NCBI RefSeq assembly: GCF_014356525.2
Contig: NC_052510.1
Coordinates: forward strand, 57,983,273-58,047,272
Length of the DNA: 64,000 bases
Source: Nilaparvata lugens
Taxonomy: Eukaryota > Arthropoda > Insecta > Hemiptera > Delphacidae
Direction of reading: 5' to 3'
Shown here: positions 48,707 to 59,574 of the stretch, piece by piece
Position numbering within the stretch: position 1 is the first letter of the stretch
Layout: every line of letters begins with the position of its first letter
Notes under the pieces: model-generated
The model's database searches: none
Told to the model about the DNA's origin: nothing
Seen by the model: only the letters and a program-made list of their open reading frames with translations
Position numbers and translations under genes: made by a program

Positions 48707-49869
48707 CTCATTCTCAACTTAAGACCCATGACCCATTTATAACTAAATTTATTTATAACTTACCCATAACTTACCCATTTATAACTTATTGTGGAGAAAC
48801 CATGATAATTTCCTTCCACTCAAATCTAGTTTAATAACTCTGGTAAACTATATGTAAACTATGTTCAAACTTTGTATTTATATCACAAACTCATTCTCAG
48901 CTCAAGACCCATTTTATAATTAAATTATATGGAGAAATCATGTTAATTCTCTTCCACTCACATCTAGTTAAATAACTCTGGTAAACTATATGTAAACTAT
49001 GTTCAAACTATGTATTCATATCACAAACTCATTCTCAACTTAAGACCCATGACCCATTTATAACTAAATTTATTTATAACTTACCCATAACTTACCCATT
49101 TATAACTTATTGTGGAGAAACCATGATAATTTCCTTCCACTAAAATCTAGTTTAATAACTCTGGTAAACTATATGTAAACTATGTTCAAACTTTGTATTT
49201 ATATCACAAACTCATTCTCAGCTCAAGACCCATTTTATAATTAAATTATATGGAGAAATCATGTTAATTCTCTTCCACTCACATCTAGTTAAATAACTCT
49301 GGTAAACTATATGTAAACTATGTTCAAACTATGTATTCATATCACAAACTCATTCTCAACTTAAGACCCATGACCCATTTATAACTAAATTTATTCATAA
49401 CTTACCCATAACTTACCCATTTATAACTTATTGTGGAGAAACCATGATAATTTCCTTCCACTCAAATCTAGTTTAATAACTCTGGTAAACTATATGTAAA
49501 CTATGTTCAAACTATGTATTCATATCACAAACTCATTCTCAACTTAAGACCCATGACCCATTTATAACTAAATTTATTTATAACTTGCCCATAACTTACC
49601 CATTTATAACTTATTGTGGAGAAACCATGATAATTTCCTTCCACTCAAATCTAGTTTAATAAATCTGGTAAACTATGTATAAACTATGTTCAAACTTTGT
49701 ATTTATATCACAAACTCATTCTCAGCTCAAGACCCATTTTATAATTAAATTATATGGAGAAATCATGTTAATTCTCTTCCACTCACATCTAGTTAAATAA
49801 CTCTTGTTAAACTATGTATAAACTATGTTCAAACTATGTATTTATATCACGAACACATTGTCCACTAGA

Positions 49870-50560
49870 GACACATTCATAGCTCTGTTATCTAAAGTAA
49901 AACTATTGAACATTTTTCCCATTTAAATCTACAATATAAATCTCAATGCAAAGCCTATTGATGCGCTTCTTCCTGGGAAAACAGGGAACTCCGTACAAAA
50001 GGAAGACACAAATTTGTTCCTCCAAGTTGAAATCTCAATTGATTACATAATTCTGGATCGATTGAGATGAATGACTTTTGCTGATCGATTATGGCTTTCA
50101 CTGCTCCACTCTGTCTTATCCGGTTCTTCACGATTGACCGATCAATCGATGTCTTGAATAATCGACTCTCAGAGAATAATCGACTCTTCCGATCTCTGCG
50201 GTCGCTCGGTCAGTGCAAGTTACTGATGACCGACTTTTTAAACGAAAAAACCTCACCTCGTTATCCGATCAACTGGCCGAAAACTCTGTGGTTAATAGAC
50301 AGCTCCTTACGTTCTTTCAGAGTTTTTTTCAGCTTATACGCCTGGATTGAGCGCATTCACTACTGTTAGTTGATAATTATTATAAACACGTTATTCAATA
50401 TTCAATTCTGAGCAATGATTATTCAATACACATATTCTGAAATGTCAATGGGATTCTTATACCAAGGTGTCTATGTGGATCAATATTTCACTCGGTACTG
50501 TTATTCAATAACTACCTAGATTATTCAATACAGTGCAATGATTATTCACTCTATACAGTA
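49870..50560. other. Unique DNA, GC-richer at 50080-50350
   Basis: It is rich in ATCGATT/AATCGAC motifs (for example GATCAATCGATGTC, AATAATCGACTC twice). A 92-codon plus ORF (50091-50369) is unrecognised. Confidence 0.3.
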
Positions 50561-50569
50561 TAAAAAATC

Positions 50570-51229
50570 TGGTGTGGTGCACTCACACAACTTTCCTTGC
50601 CGTTAAGAAAATTGATCAACTGACGCTAGTATTCACGCGCATCTCGTCTACTTTTCTAAGATCTGAGCCAGCTGGTGACAGGACAATAGCGCTGCAGACA
50701 CATGAAGTCTGCTATCTCTTCATAGTGAATGATTCAATAGAATCAACAGTTGCCAACAGTTTGCAATTGGATAATCTTATATTCTCGAATTTCGAGCTTA
50801 TTTTCAATTTTGGGTGAAAATTTTACTGAACATTAATTGTAGAGATTCTCATGCTCAATGTTTTCCACTTGAAATTTTTTGTTCAAATTCTATCTGAAGC
50901 CTGATAATTGGGAATCTAAACTCAAACTTTGCATAGATGGGGCGGAGCTCTTGAAATTTATACAGATATGGCACTTATGGCAGTTGATATACCTTATCAA
51001 TGATTTATTTAGGTATGAATTGAATCAGAACCGTTGAAGCCATTTTCGAGAAAATCGCGAAAAACCCTGTTTTTGACAACATTTTCGCCATTTTAGCCGC
51101 CATCTTGAATTGCATTTGATTGAAATTGTTCGTGTCGGATACTTATAGTGTAAGGACCTTCAGTGCCAAATTTCAAGTCACTCCGTTGATTGGGAGATGA
51201 GATATCGTGTACACAGACGCACATACACT

Positions 51230-51305
<76 letters not shown>

Positions 51306-51415
51306 CATTTTTTTGGACTCAGGGGACCTTGAAACGTATAGAAATTTAAAAATTGAGGTACCTTAATTTTTTTCGGAAAGCAATACTTTCCTTACTAATA
51401 GGGCAAGGAAAGTAA
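50570..51415. mobile_element. CTGGTGTGGCGCACTC repeat element, copy 3
   Basis: Same order as copy 1 with more substitutions. The AC array is short (51235-51302, one CACC interruption). It retains AGGACCTTCAGTGCCAAATT, which copies 1 and 2 have lost. Confidence 0.7.
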
Positions 51416-51769
51416 AAATCGATCCTCAAATTTTGACATTCAATAAATTTTTTATGTGTGCACCGAATTTGATGATTTTTTAGTTGTGTCCGTTATGTTC
51501 AGTACCAGGTTTATAGACTAACAAATCCGACTTCAGGACTCTCTCCTACGGTCCTTTAAAGTTTACATGTAATCCTTATGGGAGACGATTTGTGAGCTGG
51601 CCACACACAGAAATAAAAATCAGCTGTTATAATCATTTGCGTCATCCATGTTTTACAATAAATTTTCTTTCTACTCAAAATTTCAATTCTTGATAACACC
51701 GCAGTACTAACGACGTCCAAACTCGGGTAGTAGAACTCAAAATGTTGTAAATTTAGAATGTGAATTTTA

Positions 51770-51960
51770 GAATTTGTCGTCTTATTTCATCCTCTTAATT
51801 TTATAATTAGCTTTTTTCATAATTTATTATTTTCTCATATTTTCTATCTCCTTTTTATTGAAAATTGTATTATGTTGGAAATTATTGTATAGTGTGGAGG
51901 AGGCCAAATGGGTTTTTTCACCTGTTGTCTCCATGAATAAATGAATAAATAAATAAATAT
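51770..51960 (+). mobile_element. Retroposed 3' end, another family
   Basis: GGAGGAGGCCAAATGGGTTT ... CACCTGTTGTCTCCATG hairpin followed by AATAAATGAATAAATAAATA. Confidence 0.5.
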
Positions 51961-52162
51961 GCACGGGAAAATCAGCAGCAAGGAGATATACCATTCAATT
52001 CCCAGGAAGCTACATTCATTTATAAATTAAAATACAAACTGCTACACAACTAACTGAGCACATAGGCGCACATAGGTGGTCCTCATTGAGATATGAATGT
52101 AAATACTGATTGTTGAATAATTCTCATGAAAATATAGTGCATCAGATTAAGCTAAGGCTAAG

Positions 52163-52325
52163 CACACCTGAGGAGGCGCGGCTTGGTGATACAAAGTGTT
52201 GATTGCCTTATCACACCGTTCCACGCCATGCCCGATTCAGTGTGTGTGAGTTCTTCCATTCAAACCAATAAGCAAGAAGCACCTGGATGCAGAATGCCGC
52301 ATCGCGCCGCCTCGCCAGGTGTGCA
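52163..52325. mobile_element. Degenerate MITE with GCACACCTG ends
   Basis: Left GCACACCTGAGGAGGCGCGG mirrors right CGCCGCCTCGCCAGGTGTGC. No clear target duplication. Confidence 0.5.
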
Positions 52326-52354
52326 TCCAGCTGAAGTTTGTCATGAGATGCATT

Positions 52355-52392
52355 AACTATTTGGCGCTACGAAGTTCGCCGGGCCAGCTAGT
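52355..52392 (+). mobile_element. Helitron 3' terminus
   Basis: A GGCGCTACGAAGTTCGCC stem-loop is followed nine bases later by CTAG and then T, the canonical CTRR(T) end. The matching 5' end was not located, so the element's extent is unknown. Confidence 0.5.
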
Positions 52393-52544
52393 ATTAAATA
52401 AATCTGTGAAATATCTATGTGATTCTAATATCCGTATGTCTAATGATATTCCATTAGAAGATTTTATTCTCATCAATAAAAGTTTAAAGTAAATATTTGG
52501 ATCTGATCAATCAATGATGATATTTCGCCATTAGTCCTAGTTAG

Positions 52545-52858
52545 GTGAGGAATTCTGAGGTATTAGAACGAATTGGGACTACAGTGGAGGTTCTTTACTG
52601 TATTAAGGGTCAGAAGCTTCAGTATTTTGGACATGTGATGCGCAATGAGAAGTACATATTCCTGCCGTTGATAATGGAGGGCAAGATTGAAGGAAGACGC
52701 CGGCCTGGAAGAAGGAAAACATTCTGGTTGAAGAACCTGAGAGAGTGGTTCAACATTGACTCAACATCTCTGTTCCGAGCTGCAGTCAATAGAATCCAAA
52801 TTGCATTGATGATCGCCAATCTCCGTCGCGGAGCCGGCATATAGAAGAAGAAGAAGAA
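52545..52858 (+). pseudogene. RTE-like non-LTR retrotransposon C-terminus
   Basis: A 99-codon open frame with no real start ends in the C-terminal signature common to insect endonuclease-reverse transcriptase ORFs: KLQYFGHVMRNEKY, then EGKIEGRRRPGRRKTFWLKN, LREWF, and LFRAAVNRIQIALMIANLRR before the stop. The first ~20 codons still match the family pattern (VLERIG...EVL). Catalytic endonuclease and reverse transcriptase domains are absent, so this is a 5'-truncated copy. Immediately after the TAG stop lies (AAG)n at 52843-52858, fitting RTE elements, which have almost no 3' UTR and end in short tandem repeats. The initial GTG is not a credible start. Confidence in the class is good; clade (RTE against Jockey) is moderate. 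Confidence 0.75.
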
Positions 52859-53397
52859 GTCTTAGTTAGTGTATTGTACTGAATATTCGTACGATAGTGT
52901 ACTGTACTGTGGTAGTAATAATAGATGGCACTTGTAATAATAACTTTCATATTAAATTCTCCTGCTGAGTTTGAGTTGACACCGAAAGTCAAAGTCTCCG
53001 ATTTCACTTTCGACCACTATCTCACCAAAATCATCACCACTCCGCCAACCTTCACCGAAAAATCCAGATAAGATAAACAGTGCCAGAAAAATGAATGAAA
53101 TTCTCAGCCCAAAAAGTGGAGTTAATTAAAATCAGGAAACACCGATCCACGGATCACAAAGTGGTCGCTATGGCAACAAAGGAAGGCCGTGTTTCTCAAA
53201 GTCAAGTGGAACCAGTTTCAAGTATCCATGGATTCCTGCTACCTCTCGTTGACATAAATGATTAAAAGTTGTCGAGTCGCAGAGAATTCAGTGAGAGATT
53301 TTGTTCTGTCCGAGAAAACTTCGGTGCTATGTGATTGATTGTTCCATCCTTTAACAAGCTTGTCGCCAATCTTCTCTCTATGGTATCATCGTAAATG

Positions 53398-54345
53398 ATT
53401 CAGTATCAACACAATATGATACAGTATATAAAAACAATATGATACAGTATCACTACACTTGATACAGTATCACCACACATCCCATTATATTAAATGAGCG
53501 ATTTCTGTATATATTTTGATATATGGTTATTTTAATATCTGGTTATTTATGTCCAACAGACCTCGAAAATGGCTCTAACGATTTTCACGAAATTTGGAAC
53601 ATAGTAGGTTTATGATATAAAAATTCGATTACACTAGGTCTCATTTTTAGGAAAACTCGCTGAAGGACATGAGAAGGATAATAATTATTCATCCTTCGAA
53701 AAACAGATGATAATTTCGTCGTCTGTCGATAACAGAAGATGCGTATGCCTATGTGGGAGATCAGCTGTGTAATCAATCAGCTTACCGTATCTCGCGAGAA
53801 ATCAAGAAATTTTTATAGACTCGATCAAAATAACCTGATTTGTTGACATGACATGGTATATCATAATATTCAAAGTTAATCATTATTTTACAGTTTTAAG
53901 TGATTAGTGAGTGTTATTCAATTTGATTTGTAAACAATCTAAATTAGAAATTTTCTGTTTTCAAAAATATTTGGACTGAAAATTGGAACTGAATTCAAGT
54001 GTATGGAACATCACCTACTTTTTGGACTATTTATAGTGTATAAATCAAAATTCGGAGAAGGAACAGTTTTGGGCTGTGCCTGTTTGTCCTTCCCCAATAG
54101 TTTTGACGAATTGTGTTCTGTTTACCAAGAAATAAATAACGAGCCAAGCTCGTTGCCTTAATATCGATACATTATCAACACAATACGATACGGTATCACC
54201 ACACATGATACAGTATCAACACAATATGATACAGTATCAGCTCAATATGTTACAGTATCACCACAATATGATATAGTATCACCTCACACGATACAGTATC
54301 AACACATTACAATACAGTTTCATCTCAACTTGATACACAACACCA
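53398..54345 (+). repeat. GATACAGTATCA minisatellite split by a Helitron-like element
   Basis: Units of about 20 bp (ACAATATGATACAGTATCA, CACATGATACAGTATCA) run at 53398-53480 and resume at 54165-54345. GATACAGTATC itself is a near-palindrome (GATAC..GTATC). Confidence 0.8.
53480..54164 (+). mobile_element. Helitron-like element, 0.68 kb
   Basis: It starts TCCCATTATATTAAATGAGC (TC 5' end, after an A) and ends with a CGAGCCAAGCTCG stem then TTGCCTTAATA. The interior holds CGACCTC-type CAGACCTCGAAAATGGCTC and the family A hairpin (CCTTCCCC). The interrupted minisatellite gives the empty-site reference. It is the cleanest copy of the group also at 29895-31047 and 42570-42969. Confidence 0.6.
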
Positions 54346-55130
54346 TAATTTGCCCACAAAACAACTAGGCTACTCGGGATTCCATAGCGTCGGCTGGGTT
54401 TTGTTTCTTTCTTATGGTCGTTTTTCAACCTTTGTTTCTGGAGACTTTTTGTTGGGATTCGTCTGTCGCGCAGCCGAGTCTCTCTTGTTTGACAATCCTC
54501 AGCTATTTGGTGCCGCCGGTCTGCTAACAAGCTGTAGATTAGGTTTTGCATAGTTAAAAATAGTCCGCGATCGACACATCAAGTTCTACTGTTTATTGTG
54601 AATAATGTCTATATAAGGCCCATGTTATACGAGCGTTGATGCCGCGGCTTTTTTAGCGACACGTTCTTAGCATAGCGTTGACGTCGCGTTAACTGGGCGA
54701 TGGTACTTCCATCATAATGGTGTAATCCACATAAATAAAGTACTCAATCAATCAATCAATCAAATGAACACGTTTAATCTCGATGTTGATATTCCAGAAC
54801 CATTATAATAATCCAATATATATCCAGAAATCTAACGAACACCTTTGAAGTGTTTTCTCATTACAACTCACCTCCAATTCATCAACGGTGCTGCAAGAAA
54901 AATATTCCCTGCATGATTTTCCAAGTCTGTTTGTAGGAAGCGAAAATTTCCAGACGTGGAAAAATCCAGAGAATTCCCATTTTTCAATACGATATCTCAC
55001 TGAAAAATGTAATCATGTGCTTTGAAAGACTTCTGGAGCAGAGCTGTCTGTAAACCGATAGCAGAAATTGGAAATATGTCCAATGACGACTCTCTGACCT
55101 AGCGTAAAAAATTCCGCGAATTCCGCAGTC
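54346..55130. other. Mixed DNA with a GC-richer block at 54350-54550
   Basis: The block is open on both strands (67 codons plus, 90 minus) with no recognisable protein. A short retroposed-like tail (ATAAATAAAGTACTCAATCA) lies at 54730-54760, preceded by GC-rich CGTTGATGCCGCGGC. Confidence 0.3.
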
Positions 55131-55145
55131 TCGAGTCTCGAATTG

Positions 55146-55191
55146 TGATCGATATCTAGGATCGTTGAATCGATATCGTTGAGTCGATAGG
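55146..55191. promoter_or_regulatory. Cluster of ATCGATA (DRE-like) motifs
   Basis: GATCGATATC, AATCGATATC and GTCGATAG occur within about 45 bases. DREF binds TATCGATA in insect promoters. A short frame opens at 55192 (ATGAATGTC), with a good donor-like AAG|GTAATT thirty bases in. A promoter is only an inference. Confidence 0.25.
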
Positions 55192-55393
55192 ATGAATGTC
55201 AAAGGACAACAAAATTGGAAGGTAATTCACGATAAAGGCAGCAGATCAATTTTCAGAGCGAGAGGTGCTCAGTTTTCCGATTCCGGGAAAGCTCAGTTTT
55301 CCCTCGTTAATTTCACCGTGCAAGGGACACCGTTGATGGGGGGGGGTGTCCAGTTACCGCCCACGGATGTCCCAATTCCCGCGCAAATAGTGG

Positions 55394-55403
55394 TCACGTG
55401 ACA
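55394..55403. promoter_or_regulatory. GTCACGTGAC E-box palindrome
   Basis: A perfect 10 bp palindrome identical to the consensus bound by MITF/TFEB-type factors. A near match (GTCACGTGAT) is at about 60067. Function is unknown. Confidence 0.3.
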
Positions 55404-55511
55404 GACTTTTGCCAAAACTCCGTAAGCGATCTGTACACTGAGATCATTGAATTTCAACGGGGCGGTACGAATCTATTTCAGCGGAAAAGGAACAAAGGGG
55501 CACCTGGTTAC

Positions 55512-55802
55512 ATTTGACCATAGAGAAACAATAGCATAAGTAGATATCCCATGGAATAGGGCGTTTATGTCGCAACTTTTACTGTTATCTCAGGCCGATA
55601 ATCCAAGTAGTTCTTTCCTGTTAAGCTTTATGACGCTGGTAGGGCTCTTATATTGTGCCGTTCATACACTCTTACCCGGTCAAAACAGTATAAATCGACA
55701 ATAATCGACAGTAATCGGATTGAGATAACAGTAAAAGTTGCGACATAAACGCCCTATACCATGGGGATATCTACTCACGCTATTGTTTCTCTATGATTTG
55801 AC
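55512..55802. mobile_element. CATAGAG MITE copy 5 (7 bp target duplication)
   Basis: The element is 55519-55795 (277 bp). ATTTGAC at 55512-55518 and 55796-55802 is a perfect duplication. The orientation is the same as copies 3 and 4. Confidence 0.9.
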
Positions 55803-56311
55803 ACAATTCCAGAGAAGAAACGTTTGGCAAGTAGGCTATTAAAGTTTGAGGATAGATAGAGTACTCCTCCTGATATAAGGTATTGATTTAAAAGTGATAT
55901 GTTAGGTCAAGAGTGACACGATTCTTGAGGAGGAACGTTTGCAAGTAGGCTATAAAACTTATAGAATAGAGAGACTATTTCTTGTGATTTGAGGCATTTT
56001 TTCGTAGGAATGTTTGTCAGTAATGTCTCTGTCTGTTTGTGTACCATCCTAGTAGAAATCTAACTTCGTAAAGCTTTTTGTTTGTGGGAATCACTTAAAT
56101 TCAATAAATAAATCTTCCTAAATCACTCTAGTTCTAGTAACTCTGTAGTTTCACTGATATCAGAGCGCTTCCTTGAGTAGAAATAACATTTCTACTCATG
56201 TCTGCTTTTCATTGGATTTCTGGAGTGGATAAATTTTAGTTCATATATAAATTAATTGATAAACTGTCTAAGATAACATATCTTAAAAAGCAAATTGTAA
56301 CTTTCAAATTT

Positions 56312-56343
56312 ATTTATTTATTTATTAATTTATTTATTTATTT

Positions 56344-56403
<60 letters not shown>

Positions 56404-56430
56404 TTCATTTATTTATTTATTTATTTATTA
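56312..56430. repeat. (TTTA)n microsatellite
   Basis: TTTA tetranucleotides with three interruptions. It may derive from the AATA-type tail of a minus-strand retroposed element. Confidence 0.9.
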
Positions 56431-56579
56431 GATTAGCACCAACAAACTTTCAAATTGAGTTTCAGCTTTGATCCCACAACTGAAGATAATATCATAAAGC
56501 TATATTTTATTCAATTTAAATTCCAGCAACGCCAAAAATACAATGAGAAGAAACAATATACAACAGAACAATCACAATA

Positions 56580-56830
56580 ACAAATACAATAAATATAGGT
56601 AACTAAAAAATGTGAATGTGGATTGTTTTAGTTAATTTCCTCTATTAACATTCCAAATTCAAACTCTTATGTGATTATTTTGGGATCAAAATGTATGTGT
56701 TCAAAACTGCTGAAGTATCATAACCTCTTTTGGACTAATATGCAATCAAAATACGGGAATGGAATAGTAAGGGCTATAAGCCTGTTTTTTCGTTTCCAAT
56801 CATTTTATGATTAAGTTGTTTTGTCATTGT
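56580..56830 (+). mobile_element. Retroposed 3' end, family B-like
   Basis: AAGTATCATAACCTCTTTTGG, GGGAATGGAATAGTAAGGGC and AAGCCTGTTTTTTCGTTTCC form the usual hairpin layout (each phrase about 20 bases). The tail is poor. Confidence 0.45.
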
Positions 56831-57089
56831 TGTTAAGAGGCATGTCTAGGAAGGCTGTTCAAAAAGTGTAGTACTAGGTAAATTTAACTGATGAGATGGG
56901 GAACGGGGTGAAAAAGCATGCTGGCTCACAAACATTGGTCTTCATAGCTCTACTCTCTCTCAATCGATGCGCTCTCTCACACATCAGTCTTCTCTTTCTA
57001 GAGAAAGAAGTTCATTACTTCAGTACCACCACTATCTCAATTGACACGCGCACTCACGCTCACATCAGTCTTCTCTTCCTAGAAAAGTC

Positions 57090-57148
57090 CAATATTATTA
57101 TTATTATATTATTATTATTATTATATTATTATTATTATTATTATTATA
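57090..57148. repeat. (ATT)n microsatellite
   Basis: ATT trinucleotides with two interruptions. Confidence 0.9.
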
Positions 57149-57401
57149 CACTGCATTGTCTACTCATTCTGCAGCTGTTCTAACATGATTGATCTGCTTT
57201 TGAGTAGCCTGGCTATAGATTGTATTCTATTGCTTCAACAGTGTTATCAAATAACACTTCATTTGACTAATTCTTCTAAATCGACATACAAGTTTCGACA
57301 TACAAGCAGAAATTTTCGTTGAAGCATGAACTATTATTCATTCATATTATCCAATAACTTACTTTTTCTCGAGAATTTAGGAATGATTGGTTGTTTTCTA
57401 A

Positions 57402-57854
57402 TTATAGTATAAGAAAAAACATGTAAAGCTTGATCTCTCCAAAACTAAATTTTTCCCGGGTAGTATCATGTAAAGTTCTTTGGTTGAATTTGAATTGCCA
57501 TGCATGGCCCAACATGGATAATAAAGAATTCGATGAGAGAAGAATGAACCATGTCTCCATGATAGCTGTACAAATAGAATATAGTACAGATTTCATGTGA
57601 TATTGAAATGAAATGGGAATAAATAATAATATGGATGTCAAACTACTGTATAAGCATATAGAATAATAGAGCATATTATATGGATATAGTATATAACATA
57701 AAACACAATAGCGCAGACAAGAAGACGGGCAATATCTCATTGAACAAAAACAATTAATTGTTTCGACAACCGAAAACCAGTTTTCCGGTTCTCCGGTGTG
57801 AGTGTGTATACTCACAATCATAGCAGTTGGGACTGTGTTAGTGAGTTCGACCAC
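57402..57854 (-). other. Unrecognised 150-codon open frame
   Basis: This is the longest open frame in the window that is not made of simple repeats. It starts MVELTNTVPT and includes a Cys/Tyr/Leu-rich middle (LYSSLTSILLFIPISF) that could be one membrane segment, and a polar end. I recognise no domain. AT-rich DNA of this length can give such a frame by chance roughly once in several windows, and its 5' end overlaps a plus-strand frame running into the palindrome at 57910. Probably not a gene. Confidence 0.12.
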
Positions 57855-57909
57855 ACTTTTTCGAAAGGCTAGTAGGGAATTGAAGCTTTCTCGATTGAAA
57901 CTTCTTTGC

Positions 57910-58227
57910 AGGTACTTCGTTCTAGCGTGTTTCGGACGCTATTTTCCAACCGATAATCATGAAAATGGTACCAAATTGTTCAGAAAGATTTGGACATCTG
58001 GCGCCGTACCGCCAAATTTTGATATCACTTATCAATTTTTTCCTATTGAATGTCAAACTTTGCCAAATTTTCTCCAAGTTCATCGAATTTTAAAGTCATT
58101 TTATAGTTGGAAAATTTGAATTTGGCGGTACGGCGCCAGATGTCCAAATCTTTCTGAACAATTTGGTACCATTTTCATGATTATCGGTTGGAAAATAGCG
58201 TCCGAAACACGCTAGAACAAAGTGCCT
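57910..58227. repeat. Near-perfect 109 bp inverted repeat
   Basis: Left arm 57910-58018 and right arm 58119-58227 match with only about two mismatches (AGGTACTTC vs AGGCACTTT). They contain CGTGTTTCGGACGCTATTTT and TCTGGCGCCGTACCGCCAAA. The spacer is 100 bp. Likely a foldback element; no target duplication seen. Confidence 0.85.
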
Positions 58228-58305
58228 GTTTCAGCCCTTTTTCCGAATTATAACATTGCTCTTAAATAAATAAATAACATATATGCTAATGCTGTAAAAT
58301 AGAGG

Positions 58306-58920
58306 GTAAAATCATATCCACCTCTAATACAAGGCCCCGGCCTACGATATTGCAACGTCGTCGCAGTGTAGGCCTAGAATCTAATACATGATTGGTGAAA
58401 AAGATCAGCAGGTATTTTTTCCCTTTTTTGTGTAGTTGAGAAGTTGATATTGTGGTAAGTATTCATATTGAATGAAAAAGACTAAGAAATTGTCAAAAAA
58501 CCACTGATTTATTGATAATTAGAAAGACCGGTTTCGGTTATTACACCATTGTCAATCTCTGATAAACTGGTCTATCAGAGATAAGTTTATCAGAGATTGA
58601 CAATGGTGTAATAACCAAAACCGGTCTCTCTAATTATCAATAAATCAGTGGTTTTTTGACAATTTCTTAGTCTTTTTCATTCAATCAGCAGGTATTTTTT
58701 AAAATCTTTTTCACCAATCATGTATTAGATTCTAGGCCTAAACTGCGACGTTGCAATATCGTAGGCCGGGGCCTTGTGACAATTTCTTAGTCTTTTTCAT
58801 TCAATCAGCAGGTATTTTTTAAAATCTTTTTCACCAATCATGTATTGGATTGTAGGCCTACACTGCGACGTTGCAATATCGTAGGCCGGGGCCTTGTGTT
58901 AGAGGAGGATATGGTATAAT
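58306..58920. mobile_element. CATATCCACC MITE copy 3, containing a nested foldback
   Basis: Outer ends CATATCCACCTCTAATACAA and GTTAGAGGAGGATATG (58313 and 58913). Flanks GTAAAAT and GTATAAT form a 7 bp duplication with one mismatch. Inside is the Penelope-like foldback at 58421-58683. A 120 bp segment spanning the junction (58657-58776) is then tandemly repeated (58777-58896). Confidence 0.85.
58404..58700. mobile_element. Penelope-like foldback with 17 bp target duplication
   Basis: The element is about 58421-58683. ATCAGCAGGTATTTTTT occurs at 58404-58420 and 58684-58700. One-sided left extension TTTTTTGTGTAGTTGAGAAG to about 58470, then inverted arms with GACCGGTTTCGGTTATTACA and ACCAAAACCGGTC (one arm has CCAAAACC for CCGAAACC). 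Confidence 0.85.
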
Positions 58921-59427
58921 ACCTTGTCAACTATGGTTCTCCATGTAATGAACAGGTAAATTAGTCTATCTATTTTATATATTTCTATAAAGTTGAAACC
59001 TGAACTTCTAGATGATTACTCCAAGTGAGAGCTACTTTGACTTCGAGTGTACAAATACTCAAATATTTCCATGTCAATTACTACAGTCATGAGAAACATA
59101 ATATCAAAGTGTCTTGACACGATCATATCAATAACCAGGAGTCTCATGAGGCATATATCAAGAACTTGATTCCTTCTCATAAAGATAGATAATCTTATAG
59201 TTTAACCTAGCTCGATCACTTTTTAGTAATTTTTGGGATCAGGAATAAAGGGGATAGTATAATTCTCTCATCTCAGCAATTTATTTTTTACATTATTCGA
59301 GAACATTTCGATGATCAAATCACGCTTTTGTCAATAGCCTTCATTTGAATATGAGTATTCAGCTACCTGCTCAATTATAATGTTCTTCAATTGTTATTGA
59401 TGTTTATTCCCTTATAATTCTTAGGGC

Positions 59428-59574
59428 CTTTTGCACAGTCAAAGCTTAAACGGAATCTAATCAGCTGGCGACTTAAACTAAAAATGAAACACATTATAAC
59501 AAACGAGACTTGATACGGATTTAATCCAGTTTAAAATAAAATTCAGTTTAAACTGTGACTGTGCAAACGGCACT
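59428..59574. mobile_element. MITE with GCACAGTC ends
   Basis: GCCTTTTGCACAGTCAAAGC mirrors GTGACTGTGCAAACGGC. Further inverted matches include TTAAAC...GTTTAA. Bases 58921-59427 hold no supported feature. Confidence 0.6.

Larger units (their letters stand above)
46740..49862 (+). repeat. 183/138 bp alternating satellite (split by the 1652 bp duplication)
   Basis: The phrase ACTCATTCTCA recurs at 48584, 48706, 48889, 49027, 49210, 49348, 49531, 49714 and (decayed) 49853, giving spacings 122, 183, 138, 183, 138, 183, 183, 139. Long units contain a doubled TAACTTACCCATTTATAACT segment that short units lack. Each unit ends GTAAACTATGTTCAAACT...TATCACAA. A first stretch lies at 46740-47054. Confidence 0.9.

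Noticed and set aside
50091..50369. 92-codon plus-strand ORF in a GC-richer block
   Set aside because: No recognisable domain, splice context or family; left as unique DNA.
54279..54553. Overlapping 90- and 67-codon ORFs
   Set aside because: Open on both strands with no recognisable protein; cannot choose between them.
57802..58119. 105-codon plus-strand ORF
   Set aside because: Most of it is the left arm and spacer of the 109 bp inverted repeat, so it is not independent evidence of a gene.
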